This document shows, one piece after another, positions 1 to 10,692 of a stretch of DNA of 64,000 nucleotides. The number at the start of each line of letters is the position of its first letter. Position 1 is the stretch's first letter. The stretch is from Perkinsus olseni (lineage: Eukaryota > Perkinsozoa > Perkinsida > Perkinsidae), in NCBI GenBank assembly GCA_013115135.1, contig JABANP010000187.1, forward strand, positions 1 to 64,000, given 5' to 3'. A model generated the notes under the pieces. That model did not search any database. It worked only from the letters and a program-made list of their open reading frames with translations, and was not told the DNA's origin. The translations under genes were made by a program, and so were the position numbers.

Positions 1-1968
1 CCCCACCGAGAACTCAGAACTTACTGCAATGCGCGAGGGTATCTGCACCAGTCGAGGTTCTCTCCAGCCGCTGCATCCTTAAACCTCTGCAGAGAGCGAC
101 TCTCCTGGTGGATTCTGTGGGGCAACGAGACTGGCCCCCTGAAACGAGGCGGCTAACGCTGGCCGAGGAGCTACCCGGGCAGTATGATCGAACTCAGCCA
201 GTGTGTACTCGGGTAGTGGAAACCCTAGTGCCCGGCCATGAACTATGTCTCATTCTCGATAGCATCTGCCATTGGTAAGCAAAAGAAGAGGAAATATAGT
301 GGATTTCAACTACGCTTTCGCGCTTGACTCAACGCTGATACAACCGGCGTCAGCGACACGCGATCGCTATATAGGGGAAATCGGAGAAGAGGGCAGGCCG
401 TATGACGGCGAAATTGCTCGTCATCGCTGATAACAAGGTGGAGCGTCCCTTTAATAGATGGCACCCCTCGATTGCTCGCTACAGGTTCGCTCAACTACAA
501 GCTCCTGAATACCACATATCGCGCAGATTGAAAGAGGGCTAGAGTGGGGTGTCCTAAGCAGTATGGGTCAGAACAAAATCTGGAAAAGGAGCGAATGATC
601 ACTGGTAAGTCGCTCACGAATCTTATGCTATACCTCCGACCGCTTGAGGCAGGGACGGCGTAGAAGGCGAAGCGCTCACCACATCATACTTGTAAGGCAT
701 GCCATACTTGCCTAGGTGCCTTCGTGCGGCGAAATTCAGAAGACCAGCCTGCGCGTCGCGCAGTGCGCGAGAAGGCAGCTGGTTCACCAGCTTCCCCAGA
801 TCTATTCAAGACCTGTCGGGCCCATAGTCAAGGCAATCGGGACAACTAGAAAGCAATTGAAACTCAGAACGTGCTCTAAAGATAACACATGCATGACGCT
901 AGATGCACAGCGTGCACATGCTCAAGACTGGAATAATCGAGCGGGTCCGACGTATTGAGTCCTATCGCATCATCAATCAGGAATCTTCTTAACCAACGAG
1001 ACCAATGAAGCTCAACCCCTCGGAAGTGAGGATGGGCCTCATATTGACCTGTTTCGTATCTCACTAGGCTCGACCTATGATGCTCATATCGACCTGTTTC
1101 GTATCCCACTAGCTTCGACCTATGATACTAGGTCGGCCGGTTCGATGGCATTTGGGCATCACTACTCCCTTCGGCTTGCACCACTCAGGGTCATTGCTTA
1201 TTCGTAGTGCGCTTAGATGTATCCTCTGACCACCTGGTGATCACCACCATACCTATACCAGTAGATCAGCAACAACAATGGCTCCCGGGGAAGCGGGAGC
1301 ACACCCAACGGCACATAGGAGCGTCGCAGGGTTCCCACCTCGTCCGCCCGACCAGGAGACCAGTTATGTCACATGATTGACAGAAGCTATCCTGCGGGAA
1401 GTCCCTTTTTTCAGCCCCGATAATGCAGCGAAATTGAATACTCTACCAACTGGCCTCTTCGACGCCCAGGGAGTGGCCAGAAAGCAATTTTCTGTTGCGC
1501 AAGAACATCACTCACTACACGTGCTTGACAGCGCAGAGCAAACACTAGACTAGAGAACCGGCAAGGCGATCGAGTGCGTCGCAGTGTCTTCCGTAGCCCC
1601 TTTCGCGATTGCATAATAACGCTCTACCAGTCGCTTCTTTTCTTCATTTAGTTTTTTGTTATCGTTCTTTGGAGGCTTGCTGACGTTTGACTCGCTTCGA
1701 TACCGCCTCAAAGGAACTTAACGTGTTTATCTTAAGAACATCTATATTCTTGCAATCGTTTCCAAGTTCTACCACCACGAAATTGGCGGAGATGATGTCG
1801 GCTTGCACTGACAACGAAGTGACTGCGTTAGTGATCACCCAAACCGATTAGACTAGCTTCGGAACACGATAAACAAGCCTGGAAGATCGGAAAATAATCG
1901 GAGTATGTTGGAAACTAAAAGAGCGATTATGTTGGCTTGGTGTAGTAGTTAAATGATCGAGCGGTAGC
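1..1968. other. Intergenic, no gene recognised
   Basis: No reading frame here resembles a protein family or shows convincing exon structure. The only structure I see is a short tandem duplication at 1041-1130, listed separately. Confidence 0.5.
1041..1130. repeat. Two tandem copies of a 45-bp unit
   Basis: Positions 1041-1085 and 1086-1130 are direct copies sharing the words GACCTGTTTCGTATC and TCGACCTATGAT, with a few substitutions. Function unknown. Confidence 0.85.
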
Positions 1969-2931
1969 TCACATCTTGATGACTACTTTGCCTCGGATTT
2001 TCCGACTGACAATAGCGTCAACAGCCTCCTTGCATCCTTCGGCGGTGAATGCGACCTCCTTGATCTGAATGTGCAACTTCCCGGAGCTCACCATATCCGA
2101 CAGGTCGTTGAGATCTTTGGTGTTGCAGTCGACCAGAGCCAAGGAATAGTTGGGCCGTTGGACAGAGAAGGGGACCAAACGATCAACGAAGAATGCCATC
2201 CAGTCGTTCAAGTTAGTAGCATTTGTGCAGACATACATACCACCCTCCTTGAGAGTCCCACGGGCGGTGGGTTCATAGTTCATGTCTTGCATACTGGTGA
2301 CACAGTCATAGACCATATCAACGGTACCGGCCGGGCACTGGTCGTTGGGGAGCTGGAAGCCGTCCTTAGTGTAATCGAGGACCACATCGGCACCGAGGGA
2401 CTTAACGTAATCAGCGTTCCTTCCGCTGCAGACGGCATAGACCTTCGCACCGTGGGCCTTGGCGATCTGTACGGCACTTGCCCCGGTACCACCGCTGGCA
2501 CCAATGATGAGGACACTCTTGCCAGGCGATAGAATGCCGTAGTCCCGCAAGGCTTGATAACCCACGAGAGTGGCGACCGGCAAGGAGGCGGCGACGACGG
2601 GTGACATGCCCTTCGGAATGCGGGCAATACGAGACACATCAGCCACGGTATACTCACAGAAGGAGCCTTGGCGAGCTACGCCATAGACCAGATCACCCTT
2701 CTTGTACTCACCGGAACCAATGGTAACTTCTCCTGCAAAGTCAAAGCCGACAGGCCGACCAGGGCAGTCCTTCTGGACAATCGGTATGACAGGCAGGGCC
2801 AGATCAATGGGATTAATGCTAGCAGCTAGGACTTTCACTTGAACTTGGTCGGCTGCTGGGGTAGGGAGCGCAAGCTCCTGTGTGGACCACTTCACCTCGC
2901 TTTTCTCGGGAGTATAGATGCAAGCTTTCAT
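1969..2931 (-). CDS. Quinone oxidoreductase-like MDR protein 1
   Basis: Predicted 320-residue cytosolic NAD(P)H-dependent oxidoreductase of the zinc-free quinone oxidoreductase branch of the medium-chain dehydrogenase/reductase superfamily. A GroES-like N-terminal half (QVQVKVLAASINPIDLALP, then GFDFAGEVTIGSG) is followed by a Rossmann half with the nucleotide-binding signature IIGASGGTGASAVQIAK. The frame is open 24 codons further upstream, but I start at the ATG at 2931 because all paralogues begin M(K/R/Q)A(C/F/Y). Intronless. The block from GFDFAGEVT to VVAASLP is identical to the plus-strand copies at 17729 and 19476, while the ends differ, which points to gene conversion. Substrate unknown. 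Confidence 0.93.
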   Translation of the reverse strand: MKACIYTPEKSEVKWSTQELALPTPAADQVQVKVLAASINPIDLALPVIPIVQKDCPGRPVGFDFAGEVTIGSGEYKKGDLVYGVARQGSFCEYTVADVSRIARIPKGMSPVVAASLPVATLVGYQALRDYGILSPGKSVLIIGASGGTGASAVQIAKAHGAKVYAVCSGRNADYVKSLGADVVLDYTKDGFQLPNDQCPAGTVDMVYDCVTSMQDMNYEPTARGTLKEGGMYVCTNATNLNDWMAFFVDRLVPFSVQRPNYSLALVDCNTKDLNDLSDMVSSGKLHIQIKEVAFTAEGCKEAVDAIVSRKIRGKVVIKM

Positions 2932-3003
2932 AGTAGAAGCACTGATAACTACATGAAAGGGAGATGACAGATGAAAGAACGGGAGAACCAATCGTAATAC
3001 CAC

Positions 3004-4221
3004 CGAAAACCTCGAGCGCTTGCACGATGGAAAGGCTGCCTCGTAGCCCCCTTAGCGTTCCTGGTGGGAAAGAGCGGAGCGAAGCTAACTTTGTTGGGGA
3101 CACGTCACCCCATCTGCGCTAGAAGCCGATGGACTTCGCTGTCCATGGCCGCGGTCGGCGGGCGATGGAGCTCATTGGAGCGATCCTTCTGACGATATTG
3201 CCGTAGATCCCGTTAATCAGAGTCCTGTGGGAAAGAAGACGGGTGATTGCCATAGCGGTATGTGTCGCGAGGGCGCGGTAGTATACGCTGGGGATTCGAG
3301 ATGATTCGGTGACATGTCGTCCGTGTGCTGCTGTTTGCCAGGCCAGCGTTCTATTCTTCAATCGTGCAAAGCAAACTCCCTCGTAGTAGCCGTGCAGGGG
3401 CAGAATGATGGAAGCCAATTCTATGGCCTCAGGCCATTTGTGATTATAACTTATAATTGCAGAAGTCCATTAACCATCGTTCTTTGAGCTCTGTTGACCT
3501 CACTATGAAACCATACAGAAGTAACTGTCGTCAACCTTGAATCTCGAATCAACACGACTACACTGACAGTACCCATGTCGACTGTGCTACAGTGTCACTG
3601 CTTCTATCTTTCCTCCTTATCCGAGTGTCAGTCCATCGTTCGAATCTCTCGATCGTGGACAGTTCATCTCCATCCTTTCCATGGCCTCTTCAGCGGCGTT
3701 TTTCTATCAAAACGCGGGAGCTGAGATGGTGCTAGAGGGTTAGTGAGGTCCCGGAATCTTTCGCGGTGCGATAGAGTCAACTATGACTCCCGCTGACGAG
3801 CTCGTGCTCGACCGTTCACGTGATGGGCAGACTGCCCAGGGCAGTTCTGACTGTAATATAATACGAGGCCTCATTGATCGACACAAGCTGCAAGGTCAGG
3901 GAAGACTCTGTCCTTGCCGGCTTCGACTAAACGTGTCCAAACTTTCACCCCTGAATCTCATCTTCATTTATCAATCGAAGTTGGCGTGAACAGCTCGAGT
4001 TTCTAGCGTTGTTATCAAGTCTGCGAATTTGATTCTCTTCAGGACGCCTAGTGTATCGATTTACGTGTACATGCAATTGAAAGCTTCTTGCCATGATGAT
4101 CTCATCCATCCAGTATTCGACTCAGCTGAGCAAAGATGATGATTATGATCATTCCTTATTTGAGCCCTGCCGCTAAAATGATTTCCTTAACCGCCAATTG
4201 TATCCCACCATCTCGACCCTT
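3004..4221. other. Intergenic, no gene recognised
   Basis: I see no supported gene. A minus-strand frame at 3119-3418 begins at TTG, not ATG, and matches nothing. The part from about 4130 resembles a single-copy stretch at 43840-43990 and leads into the minisatellite. Confidence 0.5.
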
Positions 4222-4805
4222 CCGCCAATTTGCTGATGTCTCAACAACAACAACAACAACTCGCTAATGTGATGATATCATCCTCGACCCCCATATAGGC
4301 AACGGCAACGGCAACCCTATCCGCCAATTTGCTGATGTCTCAACAACAACAACAACAACAACTCGCTAATGTGATGATATCATCCTCGACCCCCATATAG
4401 GCTACGGCAACGGCAACCCTATCCGCCAATTTGCTGATGTCTCAACAACAACAACTCGCTAATGTGATGATATCATCCTCGACCCCCATATAGGCTACGG
4501 CAACGGCAACCCTATCCGCCAATTTGCTGATGTCTCAACAACAACAACTCGCTAATGTGATGATATCATCCTCGACCCCCCATATAGGCTACGGCAACGG
4601 CAACCCTATCCGCCAATTTGCTGATGTCTCAACAACAACAACAACTCGCTAATGTGATGATATCATCCTCGACCCCCCATATAGGCTACGGCAACGGCAA
4701 CCCTATCCGCCAATTTGCTGATGTCTCAACAACAACAACAACAACTCGCTAATGTGATGATATCATCCTCGACCCCCATATAGGCTACGGCAACGGCAAC
4801 CCTAT
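4222..4805. repeat. Six-copy 93-102 bp minisatellite with nested CAA runs
   Basis: Six head-to-tail copies start at 4222, 4321, 4423, 4516, 4610 and 4707. Each holds CCGCCAATTTGCTGATGTCT, a CAA run, CTCGCTAATGTGATGATATC and a GGCAACGGCAACCCTAT end. Copies differ almost only in the number of CAA triplets and in a five- or six-C run. Not a CRISPR: there are no unique spacers, and this is a eukaryotic locus. Confidence 0.95.
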
Positions 4806-5223
4806 CCCCTAAATAGGCTTCTGAATGGTATAGTGCACTCTCCCTCGAGCACAATGCTGACAGGTTCCCCACCGGTCCCAGTTCTCGAGAATGTCGTTAA
4901 CATCAATTCGGAGCTGCCTCCTAGGGCCCCCTCCGCTGGAAAGGTTCATTCCGAGCAAACGCGCTTCTTTCCTCTTGCTTTAGGTACTGTATATCGGGTC
5001 CACTCCTCCTGTCGCCTCTTGCCCTGCTATCATTATTTCCTCCCATTCTTGCCAATAAATACTCTAGATATTCACCATACAACTCAACAGCAGAAGTACC
5101 AGAACATTACTGACTGATCAGAATAGTCTAACAAGTTCAACGACCTCTTGGAACTGCGAAACGCGAGGTCGGAGCAACGAACGACCTCAAAGTGTCTTAG
5201 CTAGAGAGATAGCCCTGGCACTC
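4806..5223. other. 3' flank of oxidoreductase 2, duplicated elsewhere
   Basis: The stretch from about 5060 (ATACAACTCAACAG and onward) reappears with changes at about 7210-7340 behind paralogue 3, so the duplication unit included 3' flanking DNA. No gene seen. Confidence 0.6.
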
Positions 5224-6210
5224 TTACTTGCCCATCTCGATGACGACCTTTCCCTTAGCCCTCCTGCTTTTCAGGAGCTCGTATGCTTTCCTGCAGTTCG
5301 CCTCGTTGAAGGACAAGTCCTCCTGGATATTGATCTTCAGTTTACCGTCCATCACCAACTGCGAGAGCTCATCCAAATCCTTAGGGTTGGTGTCAGTCCA
5401 CAGCAAGGAGTAGTTCTTCCTTTGGACGTTGATGCCAGTATAGTACGACACAAGATACCTCACCCAATCCATGTTGCGCGGGGAGTTCACGCAAATGTAC
5501 TTCCCACTAGCCTTCAGGGTCCTCCTCGCCGTGGGCTCGTAGTCAGGGTCCTCAGCGCTAGTGACCGAATCAAAGACCATGTCCACGGTTCCAACGGGGC
5601 AGTCATCGTTGGGCAGCTCGAAGCCCTCCTTGGAGTAGTCCATCACGACATCAGCTCCTAGGGACTTGACAAAGTCGATATTGGAAGAGCCGCAGACAGC
5701 ATAGACCTTGCAGCCGTTGGCCTTGGCGATCTGTACCACACTTGACCCAACTCCACCACTAGCGCCGATAACAAGGACGCTCTTGCCTTTGCCTTCAGTC
5801 TCACCACAACCACCGAGTCTTAGACCCTGCATGGCAACAAGACTAGCAACAGGCAACGAGGCAGCAATCTTGGGCTCGATCTGAGGAGGGACCCGGGCGA
5901 TGTGATCAACATCAGCCAACGTGTACTCAGCTAGACAGCCCTTGAGAGCCTTGCCGAAGACCATGTCCCCTTCTTGATATTCACAACCATCAGTGGTGCG
6001 AGTGACCCGACCAGCGAAATCATAACCGATAGGCTGCCCCTTAACTTTGTCTCCGCGAGGGAAATGGGGAAGCTTATAGTCGATAGGATTCACAGCGGCC
6101 GCGATGACCTTCACTTGAACCTGCTTTTTGTTCTCAGGCTCGGGCACGTCGAAGTTGTCGTGCCACAGGTATTTATCAGGATCTTCCTGTCCGTAGAGGA
6201 ATGCTTTCAT
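5224..6210 (-). CDS. Quinone oxidoreductase-like MDR protein 2
   Basis: A 328-residue zinc-free quinone oxidoreductase-type MDR protein. N-terminal GroES-like part with QVQVKVIAAAVNPIDYKLP at about residues 30-48 and GYDFAGRVT at 62-70; Rossmann part with VLVIGASGGVGSS at about 145-157; conserved NYSLLWTDTNPKDL segment near the C-terminus. The ATG at 6210 is preceded by a leader almost shared with paralogue 3. Intronless. Nearly identical to the neighbour at 7377-8357 over its whole length and in its flanks, so this pair is a recent tandem duplication. Likely cytosolic; substrate not predictable. Confidence 0.95.
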   Translation of the reverse strand: MKAFLYGQEDPDKYLWHDNFDVPEPENKKQVQVKVIAAAVNPIDYKLPHFPRGDKVKGQPIGYDFAGRVTRTTDGCEYQEGDMVFGKALKGCLAEYTLADVDHIARVPPQIEPKIAASLPVASLVAMQGLRLGGCGETEGKGKSVLVIGASGGVGSSVVQIAKANGCKVYAVCGSSNIDFVKSLGADVVMDYSKEGFELPNDDCPVGTVDMVFDSVTSAEDPDYEPTARRTLKASGKYICVNSPRNMDWVRYLVSYYTGINVQRKNYSLLWTDTNPKDLDELSQLVMDGKLKINIQEDLSFNEANCRKAYELLKSRRAKGKVVIEMGK

Positions 6211-7376
6211 TAATAACAGAAGTTAACAAATCAATATCTGATGATAGATGTAAGTGAAATCTAAAGGCCATCGAATAGATATTCTATACCACAACAAGCT
6301 GAACAGACTCGAAGACCAAGGACTACTCCCTGTTGTTGGCAAGCTAAATATCGGAGGCCGGCACACAACGGCTGTCTCCACTGAGAAGCTAGGCGAGTCG
6401 CTCTCGCAACACAAGGACATTTCTGCCGAGCCGACTCATCCATACACGCGCATGATTCAAAACCTGAATATTTGCAACGGCACTGTTAATTCACTCTGAG
6501 TAGCTCACAAAAGTCGCGAGAACGGTGAAAGAAGCTTAACAGACACGAAAATGGAGTTTCGTCCTCATTATCTAAAACGCAAGGGTTCAACGCTTAACCC
6601 TACGCGTTACGGCCTCAAGTACCGCTCATAACGCTCATAACGCGAAACGTTGTATACACACTGGCTGTAAAACGCGTGATCATTTCGCGCTTGGTGCTAC
6701 GCGAAAGACTTACTAACTTTTCCACCAAGAACCTCTCCTTGGATGGTCCGGCTGAGAGGACCGTGAAAGTCGTTCCTCAGCGATGATTGAGGCAAAGGCT
6801 GCTCCGAAAGCGAGGAAGGAGTCGTAAGTGAGTTCCCCTCACTGAGTCGTGTTACGTGCGTTACTGCCGTGAGTTTCCGGATTCAACACGATTTTGTGTT
6901 TGGCGATCTCGCGTTATTTTTATATCGCTGATCCTATCTTGCTCCGGTAAGAAGCTACGCTGAAACTAAGCTAAGTGGCGGATGATAAAAAGACATTAGA
7001 TGAAAGATTGGATTCTTCATGGCAAAACTCGGGTGCTGTGTTCTCAATTAGCCGGTCTCTTAACAGACTCATTAAGTGGATGGTTCCGGGTGGCTGCAAT
7101 TCAAGAAGCGCTATTGCCGGTTATAACGCGATCAGGGTGCTGTCTAGTGTTGATACCACATCATCTCGAACCCTTATGTTTTCCGATTCTTGCCAACGAA
7201 TCGTTCTTGATATCCTCCATACAATTCAACAGTAAGGGAAGTATCAGAAGAATACTGACTGAGTGGAATACTCTAACGAGTCCAACGACCCCTCGGGAAC
7301 AACAAATGTGAGGTCGAGCATATGAACGAACTCGAGTTGTCTAATGTAAAAAAGATATGATCGCGCCGTTACCCTA
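6211..7376. other. Intergenic between paralogues 2 and 3
   Basis: No supported gene. The region nearest 7376 is the 3' flank of paralogue 3 and matches the flank at about 5060-5220. Confidence 0.5.
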
Positions 7377-8357
7377 CTATTCCATCACGATAACGATCTT
7401 CCCCTTAGTCCTCCTACTTTTCAGGAGCTTATAAGCTTTCCTACAGTTCGCCTCATTGAAAGGAAGGTCGCTAATGTTGATCTTCAGTTTACCGTCCATC
7501 ACCAGCTGCGAGAGCTTATTTAAATCGGTAGGGTTCGTGTTAGTCCAGAGCAGGGAGTAGTTCTTCCTTTGCACGTTGATGCCGGTGTAGTACCATACAA
7601 GGTACCTCGCCCAATCCATTTTGCTTGGGGAGTGCCCACAGATGTACTTGCAACCAGCCTTCAGGGTCCTCCTCGCCGTTGGCTCGTAGTTGGGATCCAC
7701 AGGACTAGTAACCGAATCAAAGACCATGTCCATGGTTCCAGCAGGGCAGTCTTCGTTGGGCAGCTCGAAGCCTTCCTTAGAGTAGTCCATCACGACATCA
7801 GCTCCTAGGGACTTAACGAAGTCGATATTGGAAGGGTCACAGACAGCATAGACCTTGCAGCCGTTGGCCTTGGCGATCTGTACCGCACTTGACCCAACTC
7901 CACCACTAGCGCCGATAACAAGGACGCTCTTGCCTTTGCCCTCATTCTCACCGCAGCCACCGTGTCTTAGAACCTGTAGAGAGAAAAGACTAGCAACAGG
8001 CAACGCGGCAGCAATCTTGGGCTCGATCTGAGGAGGGACCCGGGCGATGTGATCAACATCAGTCAACGTGTACTCAGCTAGACAGCCCTTGAGAGCCTTG
8101 CCGAAGACCATGTCATCTTCTTTATATTCACAACCATCAGTGGTGCGAGTGACCCGACCAGCGAAATCATAACCGATAGGCTGCCCCTTGACCCTGCCGC
8201 CGCGAGGGAGATGGGGAAGCTTATAGTCGACAGGATTCAAAGCGGCCGCAAAGACCTTCACTTGAACCTGCTTCTTGTTCTCAGGTTCAGGCACGTCGAA
8301 GTTGTCGTGCCACAGGTATTTATCAGGATCCTCCTGACCGTACACGAATGCTTTCAT
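7377..8357 (-). CDS. Quinone oxidoreductase-like MDR protein 3
   Basis: A 326-residue copy of the same MDR quinone-oxidoreductase family. It has QVQVKVFAAALNPVDYKLP, GYDFAGRVT and the dinucleotide motif VLVIGASGGVGSSAVQIAK. It is colinear with the gene at 5224-6210, with scattered substitutions and two fewer residues near the C-terminus (INISDLPFNEANC against INIQEDLSFNEANC). ATG at 8357; intronless. No stop or frameshift, so it looks functional. Downstream and upstream flanks are also duplicated, giving a unit of about 2.1 kb. Confidence 0.95.
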   Translation of the reverse strand: MKAFVYGQEDPDKYLWHDNFDVPEPENKKQVQVKVFAAALNPVDYKLPHLPRGGRVKGQPIGYDFAGRVTRTTDGCEYKEDDMVFGKALKGCLAEYTLTDVDHIARVPPQIEPKIAAALPVASLFSLQVLRHGGCGENEGKGKSVLVIGASGGVGSSAVQIAKANGCKVYAVCDPSNIDFVKSLGADVVMDYSKEGFELPNEDCPAGTMDMVFDSVTSPVDPNYEPTARRTLKAGCKYICGHSPSKMDWARYLVWYYTGINVQRKNYSLLWTNTNPTDLNKLSQLVMDGKLKINISDLPFNEANCRKAYKLLKSRRTKGKIVIVME

Positions 8358-8540
8358 TAATAATGACAGAAGTAACTAATGAATATCTGATGATAGAATG
8401 AAGACCAATGAGAAAACTACCAAGTAGGTACTCAATACCACAACAAGCCGTTGGGACTAATACCGGTGAATACTGATAATAGTGAACGGCTACTAACTCC
8501 GATCCTGTGACAATATCGCTCTTTAAATCAGGACATCAAG
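8358..8540. other. Short 5' flank of paralogue 3
   Basis: No gene seen; leads into two MITE-like copies. Confidence 0.4.
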
Positions 8541-8790
8541 CGCACTACAACTCAGTACAGCTTGGCTGTTTGAGACGGCGGGGCTCAATCAAAGAAAGGT
8601 AATACCGGACTCGGGAGGAGTTCGGGGAAAGTGGGTATTCAATAGCGTGACGAGGAATGCACGCGATTTCCGGGACGATTGGACGCACAAAGAGCGAATG
8701 CGCACAAATAGCGAATGTTGGTAGCGACCTTGGGAGTTATGGCACACAGCAGCAGCTGAGGCAGTTGTCTCTATCGTTCAAGTTACTACT
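8541..8790 (+). mobile_element. MITE-like element family A, copy 1
   Basis: Begins CGCACTACAACTCAGTACAG and contains the hairpin core TTGAGACGGcggGGCTCAA, GACTCGGGAGGAGTTCGGG and GACGCACAAAGAGCGAATG in the same order as the best copy at 57421-57657. Ends are degraded. No coding capacity. Confidence 0.7.
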
Positions 8791-8792
8791 AC

Positions 8793-8955
8793 TGCACTAC
8801 AACTCAGTACGGTTGGGCTACTTGAGACAGGGCTCAAAGAATGGTAAAACCGGTCTGTGCTCAATACCGTGACGAGGAGTACTCGCAATCGACGCACAAA
8901 GAGCAAGTGTGGGTACGCAACAGCAACGAAGGTAGTTGTTGTTACAGTCCCCCTG
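8793..8955 (+). mobile_element. MITE-like element family A, copy 2 (truncated)
   Basis: Starts TGCACTACAACTCAGTACGG and runs through TTGAGACAGGGCTCAA to GCAACGAAGGTAGTTGT; the right terminal repeat is missing, where it abuts a family B repeat. Lies almost directly behind copy 1. Confidence 0.7.
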
Positions 8956-9045
8956 CGCGTGACGAGTAGTCTGGGCAACGGCTATATTCCAAATGACCCA
9001 CCTCACAAGCTCTCTTTGGCCTTGTGCTCCACGTATGAGTAAGAA
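8956..9045 (-). repeat. Dispersed repeat family B, minus-orientation copy
   Basis: Reverse complement of sequence at 16998-17111 and 46790-46903: it shares CTTACTCATACGTGGA, ACACAAGGCC and CCCAGACTACTCGTCACGC. No coding capacity. Non-autonomous element or transcribed repeat; origin unknown. Confidence 0.75.
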
Positions 9046-9227
9046 GACCACAACAAGTTGTCACTAAAGCGCGCAAGCAGCCCTAAGGAACCCTTCCCAT
9101 ATACGTTAACGAATTAAAGAGAAATGCAACCAAAACCTCTGCAACGGCAACGAAAATTCACTCCGAAGATCCCACAACAGTCGCAAAAACACAAAAAGAA
9201 ACTTAACAGGCGCTACAATGAGAAAGC

Positions 9228-10202
9228 TCAGTTGCTCTTCTCAAACACGATCACAATCTTCCCTCTAGCGTGACGGCTTCTCTGCAACTGATAGGCCTTG
9301 CAGCAGGAACCCTCGCTGAACGGCAGCTCTTCAGCGAACTGCACACGAAGCTTCCCCTTGGCCGCGAGGTTACCGAGCTTGGCCAGATCATCATGATTGA
9401 ACTGAGCCACCCACATCGAGTACTGGGGCCTTTGGATGTTTCGTCCGCTGGCTCGGGACAGCCAGAATTTGGCGCGATCGAGCAGGCTGGGGGTCTCTAT
9501 GGCGACATACATGCCGCCCTTCTTGAGAGTCTGTCGGGCGGTGGGCTCGTAGTTGAAGTCCTCGGGGCTTGTGACCGTATCATAGACGACATCGATGGTA
9601 CCAGCAGGGCAGTCCTCGTTGGGGAGTTTAAAGCCTTCCTTGGTGTAGTCCATAACGACATCAGCACCCAATGACTTCACAAAGTCGCTGTTCTTACCAC
9701 TGCATACAGCATAGACCTTGGCACCGAGGCTCTTAGCGATCTGCACACCACTCGAGCCAGTACCACCACTTCCACCAATCACCAACACGTTCTTGCCAGC
9801 TTCAGTAACACCACCGTGTCTGAGGGCCTGCAAGCTGACCAGACTAGCCACAGGTAGGGAGGCGGCGACCTTCGGGTCCACACCCTCAGGGACATGGGCT
9901 ATCTCATTCACATCAGCGGTCGCGAACTCGGCCATAGAACCCGACTTGGTCTTGCCGAAGGCGAGGTCGCCAACCTTGTAGTCACCCGAACCGATGGTGA
10001 CACGACCAGCGAAATCGAACCCCACCGCTGTGCCTCGAAGCCAGCGAGAAGCCACGGGCATACCAGCTAAGCGCAAGTCGATCGGGTTGGTGGCCGCGGC
10101 GATGACCTTGACTTGAACCTGTGCTGCGGTAGGCTGAGGGACGGCCTGGTTGTTAACCCAACCCATTCCTGACGGGCTAGAGTCGTAGACAAATGCTCTC
10201 AT
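9228..10202 (-). CDS. Quinone oxidoreductase-like MDR protein 4
   Basis: A 324-residue zinc-free quinone-oxidoreductase-type MDR protein. Motifs: QVQVKVIAAATNPIDLRLA, GFDFAGRVTIGSGDYKVGD, and VLVIGGSGGTGSSGVQIAK for the dinucleotide. ATG at 10202. From EIAHVPEG to LKKGGMY (about 133 residues) it is identical to the next paralogue at 10693-11661, although N- and C-terminal parts differ strongly, which is a clear conversion tract. Intronless. Substrate unknown. Confidence 0.94.
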   Translation of the reverse strand: MRAFVYDSSPSGMGWVNNQAVPQPTAAQVQVKVIAAATNPIDLRLAGMPVASRWLRGTAVGFDFAGRVTIGSGDYKVGDLAFGKTKSGSMAEFATADVNEIAHVPEGVDPKVAASLPVASLVSLQALRHGGVTEAGKNVLVIGGSGGTGSSGVQIAKSLGAKVYAVCSGKNSDFVKSLGADVVMDYTKEGFKLPNEDCPAGTIDVVYDTVTSPEDFNYEPTARQTLKKGGMYVAIETPSLLDRAKFWLSRASGRNIQRPQYSMWVAQFNHDDLAKLGNLAAKGKLRVQFAEELPFSEGSCCKAYQLQRSRHARGKIVIVFEKSN

Positions 10203-10692
10203 TGATAGAGGAACTAAACAAATCTGATGATGACGGAAAACGAAGTGATTGAGATGAAGAATGGGGAAGACACCCAGCGTCGTTGAAAGAAGAGATCTTG
10301 GACCTCAGGACCGATTCTGGTACTGATTTTTCAGAGGTAAAAAGTGGTTCCAAAAGCATTTGTAAGTTACAGAGTTGGTTCGCTCAAAACTCCCCCAAAC
10401 TGATTTCTCACTTTGCGGAGAAGACTTCCCATTATCAAGCTAACAGAACACAAGATACTCTCTGCTACTGTAACACAAAGACTGTCCCCATATGCTCGGG
10501 ATATCTCATACCACATTTTCACCAACTAACACAACGTCCTTCATCTTCTTCATAGTAGTAATCCTCAATAAATAGAATCAACATTATAAGGTGTTTGACA
10601 GGCCTTAAAGCGGCACCTCAGGCGGGGCATTCAGCCCAGCACGACGCAAGGAAGGATAATCCCCTCGCAAGCATCAGACCGCTGCCTGCCCT
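10203..10692. other. Intergenic between paralogues 4 and 5
   Basis: No gene recognised; small frames on both strands match nothing. Confidence 0.5.

Noticed and set aside
4222..4805. Possible CRISPR array
   Set aside because: Units are contiguous with no unique spacers, and the genome is eukaryotic; it is a minisatellite.
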